DNA of 64,000 nt, from NCBI RefSeq assembly GCF_013002715.1, contig NZ_JABENB010000002.1, positions 1-64,000 on the forward strand, in the 5' to 3' direction. The stretch comes from Flexivirga aerilata. Lineage in GTDB: Bacteria; Actinomycetota; Actinomycetes; Actinomycetales; Dermatophilaceae. The notes under the pieces were generated by a model, which saw only the letters and a program-made list of their open reading frames with translations, did not search any database and was not told the DNA's origin. Position 1 is the first letter of the stretch, and every line of letters begins with the position of its first letter. Below, one piece after another: positions 38,493-47,198 of the stretch. A program made the position numbers and the translations under genes.

Positions 38493-38559
38493 GGGTCCGG
38501 GGCGTTCCGCAGTGCGTGCGGAAACCGCTCCCAGACCCGGGGTGTAAACATCAACCATA
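38493..38559 (-). promoter_or_regulatory. greA promoter and structured leader
   Basis: On the minus strand, a -10-like TATGGT (38559-38554) is followed by a leader of about 90 nt. It can fold into a nested hairpin: GGGTC (38493-38497) with GACCC (38534-38538) outside, and TTCCGC (38505-38510) with GCGGAA (38518-38523) inside. Attenuation of greA by its own product is known in some bacteria, but here it is only a possibility. Confidence 0.4.
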
Positions 38560-38600
38560 GCACCCGGACCCCGTCCGGCCACGAATCGTCGGGGTCTGCC

Positions 38601-38963
38601 TCAGCGGTAGGAGCACTCGTCGACGATGCCGGTCACGGCCTTGGCGACCGTCGGGATCGTGCGGGTGTATTCGGTCGTGTCGAAGGTGTGCGCGGGCAGG
38701 TCGACGGTCAGCACGCCGACCCGGGAGTGGTTGATGTCCTGCGCCTCCAGGGTGCAGCGCACCGGCTTGCCGTCCTGGTTGTTGACGTAGAACGTCACGC
38801 GCACGCTGCGGTCGTTGACGACCGTGAACGGCCCGTTGTTCCAGCTCAGCCCCTTGCTGGCCGAGACGCCCCACCAGACGGCGAGCGCGGACATCACCAG
38901 CACCCCGACGATGCCGATCGCCCACCACTTGCGGTGCTCGGGCGCGGGTCGGGGGATCGCCAT
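38601..38963 (-). CDS. DUF4307 membrane protein
   Basis: The 120-residue protein has a basic N-terminus, one membrane helix (WWAIGIVGVLVMSALAVWWG) and an extracytoplasmic beta domain with two Cys residues (KPVRCTLEAQDINHSRVGVL and IVDECSYR). This matches actinobacterial DUF4307, which sits between greA and mca in many genomes; its function is unknown. The two cysteines may form a disulfide. A -10-like TATCCT lies 8 nt before the ATG. It is divergent from mca. Confidence 0.88.
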   Translation of the reverse strand: MAIPRPAPEHRKWWAIGIVGVLVMSALAVWWGVSASKGLSWNNGPFTVVNDRSVRVTFYVNNQDGKPVRCTLEAQDINHSRVGVLTVDLPAHTFDTTEYTRTIPTVAKAVTGIVDECSYR

Positions 38964-39055
38964 GAGGTGAGAGGATAGGTGGCGATGCCGAGAGCCTGCG
39001 GCCCGCCCCCGACCGGGCGCCGCGGCCCGAGATCTTTTCGAGGAGTTTGCGGACA

Positions 39056-40012
39056 GTGACTGACGGCCTGCGTCTGATGGCGGTTCATGCCCACCCGGAT
39101 GACGAGTCCAGCAAGGGTGCGGCGACGATGGCGCGCTACGTCGCCGAGGGTCACCCGGTGATGGTGGTGAGCTGCACCGGCGGCGAACGTGGCGACATAC
39201 TCAACCCCCGGCTGCAGGGCAACGCCGACATCGAGCGCGATCTGCCGCAGGTGCGTCGAGCCGAGATGGCCAAGGCGCAGGAGATCCTCGGGGTCGAGCA
39301 CACCTGGCTCGGATTCGTCGATTCCGGTCTGCCGGAAGGGGATCCGCTGCCTCCGCTGCCCGAGGGCTGCTTCGCGCTCGAGCCGCTGGACATCACCACC
39401 GAGGCGCTGGTGCGGGTGATCCGGCAGTTCCGCCCGCACGTCATCACCACGTATGACGAGAACGGCGGCTACCCGCACCCGGACCACATCATGACCCACG
39501 TGGTGACGGTCGCCGCGTTCGAGGCGGCGGGCGATCCCGAGGCGTTCCCGCACGCCGGCGCACCGTGGCAGCCGCTGAAGCTTTACTACGACCGTGGCTT
39601 CTCCCGGGCGAAGATGACCGCCTTCCACGAGGCGCTGCTCGCGGCCGGCAAGGAGTCGCCATACGCGGAGTGGATGAAGCGCTGGGACGACCGGCCCGAG
39701 GGCCGGGTGACCACGCGCATCGAGTCGGCGAAGTACTTCGCGGTGCGCGAGCAGGCGCTGCTCGCGCACGCCACGCAGATCGACCCGGACGGCACGTTCT
39801 TCTCGCTGTCGGCGAGCGAACAGGGCGAGATCTGGCCGACCGAGGAGTTCGACCTGGCGCGTTCCTACGTGCCGCTCGCCGAGGGGGAGGACGACCTGTT
39901 CGCCGGGCTGCCGACCGATGTCACGGCCGCCGATGCCATGGCGACCAGCGACCTCGGCGACCCGGTGCTGGACGACGTCAAGCCGCGTGCGGCGGAGGTG
40001 GAGCATGCCTGA
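39056..40012 (+). CDS. mca: mycothiol S-conjugate amidase Mca
   Basis: The 318-residue zinc amidase cleaves mycothiol conjugates so that the mercapturate can be exported, a detoxification step unique to mycothiol-producing actinobacteria. The metal site appears as [20 protein letters not shown], with [14 protein letters not shown] and [19 protein letters not shown] at 39056 is preferred because GAGGAG lies 10 nt upstream; the in-frame TTG at 39047 abuts that site. The last codons overlap the next small gene. Confidence 0.95.
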   Translation: MTDGLRLMAVHAHPDDESSKGAATMARYVAEGHPVMVVSCTGGERGDILNPRLQGNADIERDLPQVRRAEMAKAQEILGVEHTWLGFVDSGLPEGDPLPPLPEGCFALEPLDITTEALVRVIRQFRPHVITTYDENGGYPHPDHIMTHVVTVAAFEAAGDPEAFPHAGAPWQPLKLYYDRGFSRAKMTAFHEALLAAGKESPYAEWMKRWDDRPEGRVTTRIESAKYFAVREQALLAHATQIDPDGTFFSLSASEQGEIWPTEEFDLARSYVPLAEGEDDLFAGLPTDVTAADAMATSDLGDPVLDDVKPRAAEVEHA

Positions 40013-40265
40013 CGGTGGCAACGAGAGCGTTCTCTACACGGCCGGCATCTGGGGATTCCTGGTGCTGTTCGGGCTGGCGCTGGCGTGCTGGCTGCTCTTC
40101 CGGAGCATGAACAAGCACCTGCGGGGCGTCACCTGGCGCGAGGAGGACCGCCGTGCCGCGGCGGACGCGACCCGCGCGCGCAGCGTGCAGACGCTGCGGC
40201 TGCCCGACGAGCCGAAGCAGGGGAAGGCGAACGACGCACCGCCCCACACCCGCGACGAGTCCTGA
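40005..40265 (+). CDS. small membrane protein coupled to mca
   Basis: The 86-residue protein has a single helix ([20 protein letters not shown]) and a charged cytosolic tail. It overlaps the end of mca by 8 bp and has GGAGG upstream, so its translation is coupled to that of Mca. A similar small gene follows mca in M. tuberculosis, as I recall. The function is unknown, and a regulatory or anchoring role towards Mca is only a guess from position. Confidence 0.82.
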   Translation: MPDGGNESVLYTAGIWGFLVLFGLALACWLLFRSMNKHLRGVTWREEDRRAAADATRARSVQTLRLPDEPKQGKANDAPPHTRDES

Positions 40266-40278
40266 CGCCTCTCGGCGG

Positions 40279-40986
40279 TCAGGCAGCGGAGGCGTGGCCG
40301 TAGATCGCGAGCGACGCGGCGACGTAGTGCGTCACGAACGCCACGACGGTGAACGAGTGGAAGATCTCGTGGAAGCCGAACCACCGCGGTGACGGGTCGG
40401 GGCGCCTGGTGCCGTAGACGATCGCGCCGAGCGTGTAGAGGCCGCCGCCGACCGCGATCAGCGTGACCACCGCGGGGCCGCCGGAGCGCAGCAACGGGCC
40501 GAAGTAGAAGATCGCCACCCAGCCGAGCGCGACGTAGACCGGCGTGTAGAGCCAGCGCGGCGCGCCGACCCAGAACACCCGGAAGAGCACGCCGAGCGCC
40601 GCGCCGCCCCAGACGAGCGCGAGCAGGGTGATCGCCTGCGAGCGGTCGAGGAGGGTCAGCGCGAACGGGGTGTAGGTGCCGGCGATGATCAGGAAGATGT
40701 TCGAGTGGTCCATCCGCTTGAGCACGGCCTGCACCCGCGGGCTCCAGTGGCCGCGGTGGTAGACCGCGGAGGTGCCGAAGAGCAGCGCCGCGGTGACCGC
40801 GAAGACGGCCGCGCCGATGCGCCCGCGGGCGGTCGGCGCCAGTGCGATCAGCACGATGCCGGCGGCGACCGCGAGCGGCGTCATACCGGCGTGCAGCCAG
40901 CCGCGCAGCTTGGGTTTGACCAGGCGCACCAGGTCGGTGGCCTCCTGCTGCAGCTGCTGCGCAGCGCTTCGTGTCGACTCGATCAT
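40279..40986 (-). CDS. hemolysin III family membrane protein (PAQR/YqfA-like)
   Basis: The 235-residue protein has seven hydrophobic segments and the family residues SAVYHRGHWSPRVQAVLKRM-D-H (His and Asp of the metal site) and FHEIFHSFTVVAFVTHY. The fold is that of PAQR/ceramidase-like membrane proteins; the name hemolysin III is historical and no toxin role should be assumed. TATCCT ends 7 nt before the ATG, and GGAGG overlaps that spacer. It is divergent from uppS, as in M. tuberculosis. Confidence 0.9.
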   Translation of the reverse strand: MIESTRSAAQQLQQEATDLVRLVKPKLRGWLHAGMTPLAVAAGIVLIALAPTARGRIGAAVFAVTAALLFGTSAVYHRGHWSPRVQAVLKRMDHSNIFLIIAGTYTPFALTLLDRSQAITLLALVWGGAALGVLFRVFWVGAPRWLYTPVYVALGWVAIFYFGPLLRSGGPAVVTLIAVGGGLYTLGAIVYGTRRPDPSPRWFGFHEIFHSFTVVAFVTHYVAASLAIYGHASAA

Positions 40987-41101
40987 GTCCTCCAGGATAA
41001 GTTACGCAAACGTAGGTTGTCATCCTCACGCGGTATGACGAACGTCTCGGCATACCCTTGAGTTCGTCCAACACATCGGATCTCGTGACCGGGGGTGCTC
41101 C

Positions 41102-41863
41102 ATGCGGGTGAGCGATCTGCTCTACAGCGCATACGAACGGCACGTCCGGCGTTCACTGCCCGAGCAGAACCTCCCGCGGCACGTCGGCGTCATGCTGGAC
41201 GGCAACCGCCGGTGGGCCAAGCGCCGCGGCGCGGCGACCGAGCACGGGCACCAGGCCGGCGCCGACAACATCAAGCCGCTGCTCGGCTGGTGCGAGGAGG
41301 CCGGTGTCGAGGTGGTCACGCTGTGGCTGCTCTCCACCGACAACCTCAACCGGTCCGCCCGTGAGCTGACCCCGCTGCTCGGCATCATCGAGGACGCAGT
41401 GAAAGGCCTTGCCGTCGAAGGGCGTTGGCGACTGCACCCGGTGGGTGCGCTCGACCTGCTGCCCGCGCAGACGGCGCAGGTGCTCAAGGAGGCCGCGGAC
41501 TCCACGGCCGGAGTCGACGGCATGATCGTCAACATCGCGGTCGGCTACGGCGGGCGCCGCGAGATCGCCGACGCGGTGCGCTCCATGCTGCAGGAGCACG
41601 CCGCGCGCGGCACCTCCATCGAGGAGCTCGCCGAGGTGCTCGACGTCGAGCACATCGCCGACCACCTCTACACCAAGGGCCAGCCCGACCCGGACCTGGT
41701 GATCCGCACCTCGGGCGAGCAGCGACTCGGCGGCTTCCTGCTGTGGCAGAGCGCACACTCGGAGTTCTACTTCTGCGAGGCCTACTGGCCCGACTTCCGG
41801 CGGGTCGACTTCCTGCGCGCCCTGCGGGCGTATGCCGTCCGCGACCGCCGGCTCGGCAAATAG
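41102..41863 (+). CDS. uppS: cis-prenyltransferase (UppS family, Rv1086-like)
   Basis: The 253-residue enzyme condenses isopentenyl diphosphate in cis. It has the conserved VGVMLDGNRRWAKRRG start of the catalytic site, VTLWLLSTDNLNRS, and the C-terminal DLVIRTSGEQRLGGFLLWQS and SEFYFCEAYWPDFRR. Its place next to hemolysin III and mca mirrors the M. tuberculosis Z-farnesyl diphosphate synthase, so it may make a short polyprenyl rather than the full-length carrier. The ATG follows GGGGGTG. A -10-like TACCCT lies about 40 bp upstream. Confidence 0.92.
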   Translation: MRVSDLLYSAYERHVRRSLPEQNLPRHVGVMLDGNRRWAKRRGAATEHGHQAGADNIKPLLGWCEEAGVEVVTLWLLSTDNLNRSARELTPLLGIIEDAVKGLAVEGRWRLHPVGALDLLPAQTAQVLKEAADSTAGVDGMIVNIAVGYGGRREIADAVRSMLQEHAARGTSIEELAEVLDVEHIADHLYTKGQPDPDLVIRTSGEQRLGGFLLWQSAHSEFYFCEAYWPDFRRVDFLRALRAYAVRDRRLGK

Positions 41864-41868
41864 CCGGG

Positions 41869-42750
41869 TCAGTCCCTGGCCTTCCTGCCTTCGCCGGCCT
41901 CCATGGCCTCGCTGGCCCCAGGTGCCTGCACCACCGGATCAGGACGCGGCCGCAGATAGGTGTACCAATAGGCACCTGCGACGAATACGCCTGCGCCCAC
42001 TGCATTTCCGAGGAACGCGAAGACGATGTTCCAGGTGACGTCGCCCCAGGTGAGTCCGGGGGAGTCGACGAACATGCCGAGCGGCAGGAAGAACATGTTG
42101 GCCACGACGTGGTCGAAACCGAGCGCGACGAATGCCGTGATCGGGAAGATGATGCCGGCGATCTTGCCGACGACGTCGTGCGCGGCGAGGGCGAGCCACA
42201 CGCCGAGGCAGACCAGCCAGTTGCAGCCGATCGCGCGCAGGAAGACCTGCAGGTGGGTCTCGGTGATGCCCTTGCCGGTGACGATGCCGACCAGGCGGGT
42301 GTGGTCCATCGCGGCCGGGGTGCCGGCCTTGGCCAGCGCGTCACCGATCACGCCGGTCTTGTAGGCCAGCACGTAGGCCACGAAGAGCGAGCCGGCGAGG
42401 TTGGCCACGAACAGCACGCCCCAGTTGAGGAGGAGCTGCTGGATGGTGATGCGGCGTTCGAGCAGTGCGAGCGGCAGCAGCATCATGTTGCCGGTCAGCA
42501 GTTCGGCGCCGCCGATGACGACCAGGATCAGGCCGAGGCTGAAGACGAGGCCGGTGACGAGAGTGGTGAGGCCGCCCCAGGTCTTGGGGTCGAGGCCGGC
42601 GGAGCCGACGATGGCGAGTAGACCACCGAACGCGATGTAGGCGCCGGCGAGGAAACCGCCGACCGCCATCGACCCGATCGGCAGGTTCGCCTTCGCGACG
42701 CCGGATTCGACCGCGGCTTTGGCGGTCTGTGCCGGGGTGTTGTAGCTCAT
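41869..42750 (-). CDS. formate/nitrite transporter (FocA/NirC family)
   Basis: The 293-residue channel has six helices and the FNT signatures LPIGSMAVGGFLAGAYIAFG, then GGAELLTGNMMLLPLALLE and NWLVCLGVWLALAA. The transported anion (formate, nitrite or hydrosulfide) cannot be assigned because no metabolic partner gene is adjacent. The C-terminal tail is variable. The ATG at 42750 is 8 nt after a -10-like TAGCTT. It converges on uppS with 5 bp between stops. Confidence 0.92.
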   Translation of the reverse strand: MSYNTPAQTAKAAVESGVAKANLPIGSMAVGGFLAGAYIAFGGLLAIVGSAGLDPKTWGGLTTLVTGLVFSLGLILVVIGGAELLTGNMMLLPLALLERRITIQQLLLNWGVLFVANLAGSLFVAYVLAYKTGVIGDALAKAGTPAAMDHTRLVGIVTGKGITETHLQVFLRAIGCNWLVCLGVWLALAAHDVVGKIAGIIFPITAFVALGFDHVVANMFFLPLGMFVDSPGLTWGDVTWNIVFAFLGNAVGAGVFVAGAYWYTYLRPRPDPVVQAPGASEAMEAGEGRKARD

Positions 42751-42894
42751 AGGTCGGCAAGCTATCACCCAGTTGCCACTTCCCGGGCCCAGGTTGCGCC
42801 GAAAAGGACTGTCAGCGCGCGGTTTTCACGCCTCGCCGAGCCCACGCCGGCGTCGGCATCAGCCCTTGGGGTGAGGTGCGACCGAGTCACACCG

Positions 42895-43017
42895 TCACTC
42901 GTCGCGCTGTGCCTCTTCGTCGCGCTCGCGGTCGGCCTGGGACAGGTCGCTGGTGGCGACCGATCGCTCGCCGATGGTGGTGCCCTCCTCGGTCAGCTGA
43001 CCGGCCTCGGAGGCCAC
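42895..43017 (-). CDS. possible 40-residue acidic protein
   Basis: A GTG-initiated frame of 40 codons lies 33 bp downstream of the S66 family gene on the same strand. It encodes a hydrophilic, acidic peptide (ASEAGQLTEEGTTIGERSVA, then TSDLSQADRERDEEAQRDE). Almost every third codon position is G or C, as in true genes here, which the overlapping longer frames lack. No ribosome binding site is obvious, so translation would depend on the upstream gene. I recognise no family. The rest of 42751-43050 is non-coding, apart from a short copy of S66 gene sequence at about 42853-42885. Confidence 0.5.
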   Translation of the reverse strand: MASEAGQLTEEGTTIGERSVATSDLSQADRERDEEAQRDE

Positions 43018-43050
43018 GCTTCGCCCGGGCCGCGAGCGCGGTCAGTGCGG

Positions 43051-44118
43051 TCAGTGCGGACTCGACGGCGAGGAAGGCATCGTCGGGCCGAAATACGCTG
43101 TGATCGTGTGGGTTTCGCCGTCGACAGTGACTGCGCCGCCATACGGCATCAGCCACTGGGGTGAGGTGTGACCGAAGTCCACGTCGAGCGCCACGACCAG
43201 CTGCGGGTTGTATTCGGCCACCGCACGCAGCACCGCCTCGCGCTGTTCGGCGCGCAGTCGCGCCGTGTCCTCGGCGGCGACCGGGTGGTCGTGGTCGCCC
43301 ACCGGCGGACGGCCCCAGAGGAGGGCGGCCGCGGCGGTGAGCAGCCCGCGCTCGCCGAGGTTGCGCAGCATCCGGTAGTTCTCGGCCGGGGGTTTCGGCT
43401 CCTCGTGCGCCTCCAGCATCAGGACCATGCCGTCATACGCCGCAGTGGGGTGCACGAAGCGACCCGCGGCCAGCGTCCATTCGATGATCTCGAGGCAGCC
43501 GCCCCAGGTGGGCGCGGTGATCTTCCGGGCCGGCCCGCTCCAGGTCCACCTCTCGGCGGGCTGGGCGGGCGCCGGCTCGGTGAGGGCTCGCGGGTCGTCC
43601 CACCGCAGTCCGTAGTCGCGGCTCCGGGCGGGCTCACGCAGCGTGACGTCGCCGCCGAACAGCGCCGCCCGCAGCGACTCCAGGTGGATGCCGTCCGGCA
43701 CCGGCCCGAGGTGCACCTGGGTCGAGCCGCCGTGGATGCCCGGAATGCCTTGATACCAAAGGTAATTGAGCACGTTGGTGTTGTCGCTGTAGCCGAGGAA
43801 ACGCTTCGGGTTGGCCCTGACGACGTCGGTGTCCAGGTGCGGCAGGACGGTGATCTGGTCGTCCCCGCCGATCGTCGAGAGGATTGCGCGGATGGCGGGA
43901 TCGCCGAAGGCGGCATTGAGGTCGTCGGCCCGTTGCCGCGGTGTGCTGTCGGCGCGCGTCGTCGGGTATTCGACCGGCTCCAGGTGGAAGTCCTCGCGCA
44001 GCCGCCGCATCGCCCGCTCGTGTATGGCGGGGAAGTGCGCCGGAGCGGCCCAGCTCGGGGAGAGCACGGCCACCCGGTCGCCGGGCCTCACGGGCGGCGG
44101 CAGCACGGGGGTGATCAC
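43051..44118 (-). CDS. peptidase S66 family protein (LD-carboxypeptidase/MccF-like)
   Basis: The roughly 355-residue protein has the S66 N-terminus (PPPVRPGDRVAVLSPSWAAP) and the family blocks RFLGYSDNTNVLNYLWYQG and LVVALDVDFGHTSPQW. The loop where MccF carries its nucleophile (IGGxNS) reads STIGGDDQITVLPHLD, with Gln where I expect Ser. Activity on LD-peptides or microcin-like conjugates is therefore uncertain. GTG at 44118 gives the normal family start. Further N-terminal codons to 44193 are open but low-complexity and unlikely. Confidence 0.83.
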   Translation of the reverse strand: MITPVLPPPVRPGDRVAVLSPSWAAPAHFPAIHERAMRRLREDFHLEPVEYPTTRADSTPRQRADDLNAAFGDPAIRAILSTIGGDDQITVLPHLDTDVVRANPKRFLGYSDNTNVLNYLWYQGIPGIHGGSTQVHLGPVPDGIHLESLRAALFGGDVTLREPARSRDYGLRWDDPRALTEPAPAQPAERWTWSGPARKITAPTWGGCLEIIEWTLAAGRFVHPTAAYDGMVLMLEAHEEPKPPAENYRMLRNLGERGLLTAAAALLWGRPPVGDHDHPVAAEDTARLRAEQREAVLRAVAEYNPQLVVALDVDFGHTSPQWLMPYGGAVTVDGETHTITAYFGPTMPSSPSSPH

Positions 44119-44548
44119 CTCCGCACCCCACCAGGTGGGGCCGTGGCGGGCAACCGAATTGGTGGTGGCGGCCTGTCCCACCTGCTGCCGCACCTGACGC
44201 CGACGTGCCGCCGCGCGGGCCGCGACAGCGCGCCGGCCTGAGGCGGAAGTGACAGCAGTGACGGGTGTTGTCGGGCGGGTCCACGGGCCGTTTCTGAACG
44301 GACGACGAACGGCCGATCAACCCTCGGCGCGTCGCGCGTCGAGGTGCGTCATACGGGGCCGGCGTGGTCGTAGTGTCGGCCGTGACACGCCGCGACCGAC
44401 GCGACGTGTTCGGGAGGCCCACCACATGGAGCGATCGTTGCTCCGGAAGGAGGGCCGGCACCGGCTCCTCCGCGAAGGGGCCCGGTCCCGGCACCTCGTC
44501 CGAGAGTAGGTCACGCGGCGCGACGCGCCCCGTGGCGAGGAGATCGAT
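44119..44548. other. intergenic leader region before phoH2
   Basis: No convincing gene lies here: frames lack the G/C third-position bias of real genes. The 120 bp before phoH2 contain several G/C-rich inverted words (GGAGCGATCGTTGCTCC at 44427-44443; GGAGGGCCGGCACCGGCTCC at 44450-44469), which could fold in an RNA leader. I cannot assign them to a known riboswitch. Confidence 0.45.
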
Positions 44549-45895
44549 ATGGCCAGCAGCTCCCAGTCCTCCGGTTCGACGTCGTCCACCCGCTCGCGCG
44601 CCCACGCGGGGCCCCGCACCTACGTGCTCGACACGTCGGTGCTGCTGTCGGATCCGCGCGCGATGACCCGCTTCGCAGAGCACGAAGTGGTGCTGCCGGT
44701 GGTCGTGGTCACCGAGTTGGAAGCCAAACGGCACCACCCGGAGCTCGGCTACTTCGCCCGCAGCGCGCTGCGGCTGCTCGACGACCTGCGGGTGACGCAC
44801 GGCCGGCTCGACGCGCCGGTGCCGGTCGGTGACCAAGGAACGCTCCGGGTCGAGCTCAACCACACCGACCCGCAGTCGCTGCCCGCCGGATTCCGCCTGG
44901 GGGACAACGACACTCGCATCCTCGCGGTCGCGCGCAACCTCGCCAACGAAGGCAGCGAGGTCACCGTGGTCAGCAAGGACCTGCCGATGCGGGTCAAGGC
45001 GTCCGCGGTGGGGCTCAATGCCGAGGAGTATCGCGCCGAGCTCGCAGTCGACTCCGGGTGGACCGGCATCACCGAGCTGTATGTCGCGACGAATCAGCTC
45101 GACGCGCTCTTCGACGACGGCCGGCTCGAGCTTCCCGAGGCCGCCGAGTTGCCGTGCAACACCGGCGTCGTACTCCTCGGACCGAACGGCAGCGCGCTCG
45201 GCCGCGTGGTGCCGGACAAGTCGGTGCGGCTGGTGCGCGGGGACCGTGACGCGTTTGGTTTGCACGGGCGCTCGGCCGAGCAGCGCATCGCGCTCGACAT
45301 GCTCCTCGACCCCGACGTCGGGATCATCAGCCTCGGCGGCCGCGCCGGCACCGGAAAGTCGGCGCTCGCGATGTGCGCCGGACTGGAGGCGGTCATGGAG
45401 CGGCGGCAGCACCGCAAGGTGATCGTCTTCCGCCCGCTCTACGCGGTGGGCGGTCAGGAGCTCGGCTACCTGCCCGGCACCGAGAACGAGAAGATGGGCC
45501 CGTGGGCGCAGGCGGTCTTCGACACCCTCGGCGCACTGGTGTCGCGTGAGGTGATGGAAGAGGTCGTCGACCGCGAACTGCTCGAGGTGCTGCCGCTGAC
45601 CCACATCCGCGGGCGCTCGCTGCACGACGCGTTCGTGATCGTCGACGAGGCGCAGTCGCTGGAGCGCAACGTCCTGCTCACCGTGCTGTCCCGCATCGGG
45701 CAGAACTCCCGCGTCGTGCTCACCCACGACGTGGCGCAGCGCGACAACCTGCGCGTCGGCCGGCACGACGGCGTCGCCGCGGTGATCGAGAAGCTCAAGG
45801 GCCACCCGCTCTTCGGGCACGTCACGCTGCACCGCAGCGAGCGGAGCCCGATCGCCGCACTGGTCACCGACCTGCTGGAGGCGCCGGACGCCTAG
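44549..45895 (+). CDS. phoH2: PhoH2: PIN-domain RNase fused to PhoH ATPase
   Basis: The 448-residue protein combines an N-terminal PIN nuclease ([20 protein letters not shown], acidic residues also in [10 protein letters not shown] and [11 protein letters not shown]) with a C-terminal PhoH helicase-like ATPase. The ATPase has Walker [13 protein letters not shown], Walker [14 protein letters not shown] and ERSPIAALV. In mycobacteria, PhoH2 unwinds and cleaves RNA. GGAG lies upstream of the ATG. The position between the uppS block and coaA agrees with M. tuberculosis. A strong hairpin follows the gene. Confidence 0.94.
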   Translation: MASSSQSSGSTSSTRSRAHAGPRTYVLDTSVLLSDPRAMTRFAEHEVVLPVVVVTELEAKRHHPELGYFARSALRLLDDLRVTHGRLDAPVPVGDQGTLRVELNHTDPQSLPAGFRLGDNDTRILAVARNLANEGSEVTVVSKDLPMRVKASAVGLNAEEYRAELAVDSGWTGITELYVATNQLDALFDDGRLELPEAAELPCNTGVVLLGPNGSALGRVVPDKSVRLVRGDRDAFGLHGRSAEQRIALDMLLDPDVGIISLGGRAGTGKSALAMCAGLEAVMERRQHRKVIVFRPLYAVGGQELGYLPGTENEKMGPWAQAVFDTLGALVSREVMEEVVDRELLEVLPLTHIRGRSLHDAFVIVDEAQSLERNVLLTVLSRIGQNSRVVLTHDVAQRDNLRVGRHDGVAAVIEKLKGHPLFGHVTLHRSERSPIAALVTDLLEAPDA

Positions 45896-45930
45896 GCCGG
45901 CTGGTCGGCCGGTTCGCCCGCTATTCGCGG

Positions 45931-45973
45931 CTCGGGCCCCCGGGGTGGACGAGAGTCTCCACGGGGGCCCGAG
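45931..45973 (+). terminator. phoH2 terminator
   Basis: CTCGGGCCCCCG (45931-45942) pairs with CGGGGGCCCGAG (45962-45973), extended by an inner GTGGA/TCCAC stem. It lies about 35 bp after the stop codon. From 45974 to 46216 I see no gene; TTGACG near 46048 may be a -35 element for the next gene, within a leader of roughly 150 nt. Confidence 0.8.
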
Positions 45974-46216
45974 TCGTCACCAACCCCGCCCGACACGCCC
46001 GACACGCCGCGTGATCGGTGGGTTTTCGCAGCATGAGCTTGGAATCTTGACGACTGTAGGGCACGCTGTGCCACATGTCTCATTTCGGTAACGGCGGGGC
46101 AGTGGTCCCGTCGCAGGGCCGATGCGAGATGCTCTCCACGTGACGCGCTCGTCACCCGCGGCCTCCGGGCCCTCGTGCGGCGCGTCCTGTCATGTCTTCC
46201 CCCGAAAGGCTGCTCC

Positions 46217-47101
46217 ATGTCTCGTCCTGTCGGACGTCACCGTGCCCGTCGCGACACCGGTATCCGTGCGCTCCGCCGGCCCGCCGTAGCCGCGACCGCG
46301 GCGATCTCGGCGGTCTCGGTGTCGGCGGCGACCTACGCCTCGGCCACGACCAACGTCGCCGGACCGGCGCAGGCCGACCTGCAGGTGGGCGCTCGCACCG
46401 GCGGTGCCGGCGCGGTGCAGGCCGCCGACTCCGGCCTGGTCGCCGACGCCCAGGCACAGGCGAGTGCCGCGCAGCAGGCGGTCCGGGCCCGGGCGGCCGC
46501 CGACGCCAAGGCGCGCTCTGCAGCGGCCGGTCGCGCCACCAAGGCCGCCCAACTCCGCACGCAGGCGGACTCCGGCGCCGCCGCGGCCCGCAAGGCGGCC
46601 GCGGACAAGAAGGCGGCCGAGGCGAAGAAGGCGGCCGACGCCAAGAAGGCCGCAGCTGCCAAGAAGGCGGCGGACGCCAAGCAGGCCGCGGATGCCAAGA
46701 AGGCGGCCGAGCGCTCCAAGACCACCACCTCGCGCGACGCGCAGCGCCCCGCCGCTCCGACTCCGTCGCAGTCGCCGGCCGCGAGCACCCCGACCTACGG
46801 CGGCAGCCCGCAGGCGATCGCGTCGTCGATGCTCTCCTCCTACGGCTGGGGCCAGGGTCAGATGGGCTGCCTGGTCAGCCTCTGGAACCGCGAGTCCGGC
46901 TGGCGGGTCGGCGCGACCAACCCGTCCTCCGGTGCCTACGGCATCCCGCAGTCGCTGCCGGCCGGCAAGATGGCGAGCGCCGGGGCCGACTGGCGCTCCA
47001 ACCCCGCCACCCAGATCCGCTGGGGCCTGGGTTACATCCAGGCCACCTACGGTTCGCCCTGCGGTGCCTGGGGCCATTCCCAGGCGACCGGCTGGTACTG
47101 A
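46217..47101 (+). CDS. secreted transglycosylase-like protein with Ala/Lys-rich linker
   Basis: The 294-residue precursor has a basic N-terminus and signal peptide (AVAATAAISAVSVSAATYAS). A long Ala/Lys/Asp heptad-like stretch follows (residues about 120-175, repeats of AKKAADAKKAA), probably a helical spacer in the wall. The C-terminal domain has FGxGxMxCL-like GQGQMGCLVSLWNRESGWRV and SGAYGIPQSLPAGKMASAG, the lytic transglycosylase-like fold of actinobacterial wall proteins with the likely catalytic Glu in NRESGW. It should act on peptidoglycan outside the cell. AAAGG precedes the ATG. Confidence 0.88.
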   Translation: MSRPVGRHRARRDTGIRALRRPAVAATAAISAVSVSAATYASATTNVAGPAQADLQVGARTGGAGAVQAADSGLVADAQAQASAAQQAVRARAAADAKARSAAAGRATKAAQLRTQADSGAAAARKAAADKKAAEAKKAADAKKAAAAKKAADAKQAADAKKAAERSKTTTSRDAQRPAAPTPSQSPAASTPTYGGSPQAIASSMLSSYGWGQGQMGCLVSLWNRESGWRVGATNPSSGAYGIPQSLPAGKMASAGADWRSNPATQIRWGLGYIQATYGSPCGAWGHSQATGWY

Positions 47102-47143
47102 CCCGCCCGATCGGTCCTGACCGACCGTCTCGCGCGCACACGT

Positions 47144-47176
47144 AAAGGATCCGGTGGCCCTGCCACCGGATCCTTT
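47144..47176 (+). terminator. terminator after the transglycosylase-like gene
   Basis: A perfect 15-bp stem (AAAGGATCCGGTGGC and its complement) has a 3-nt loop and ends in TTTT, about 40 bp after the stop codon and just upstream of the GntP gene's promoter. Confidence 0.9.
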
Positions 47177-47198
47177 TGCGTGGCAGTAGGTTTGACCG

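Noticed and set aside
40279..40986. Hemolysin/virulence function for the hemolysin III family gene
   Set aside because: The family is conserved in non-pathogens and resembles PAQR-type membrane enzymes; the name is historical.
45974..46216. c-di-AMP (ydaO-type) riboswitch before the secreted transglycosylase-like gene
   Set aside because: Such riboswitches often precede wall-hydrolase genes in actinobacteria, but I could not identify the conserved core here.
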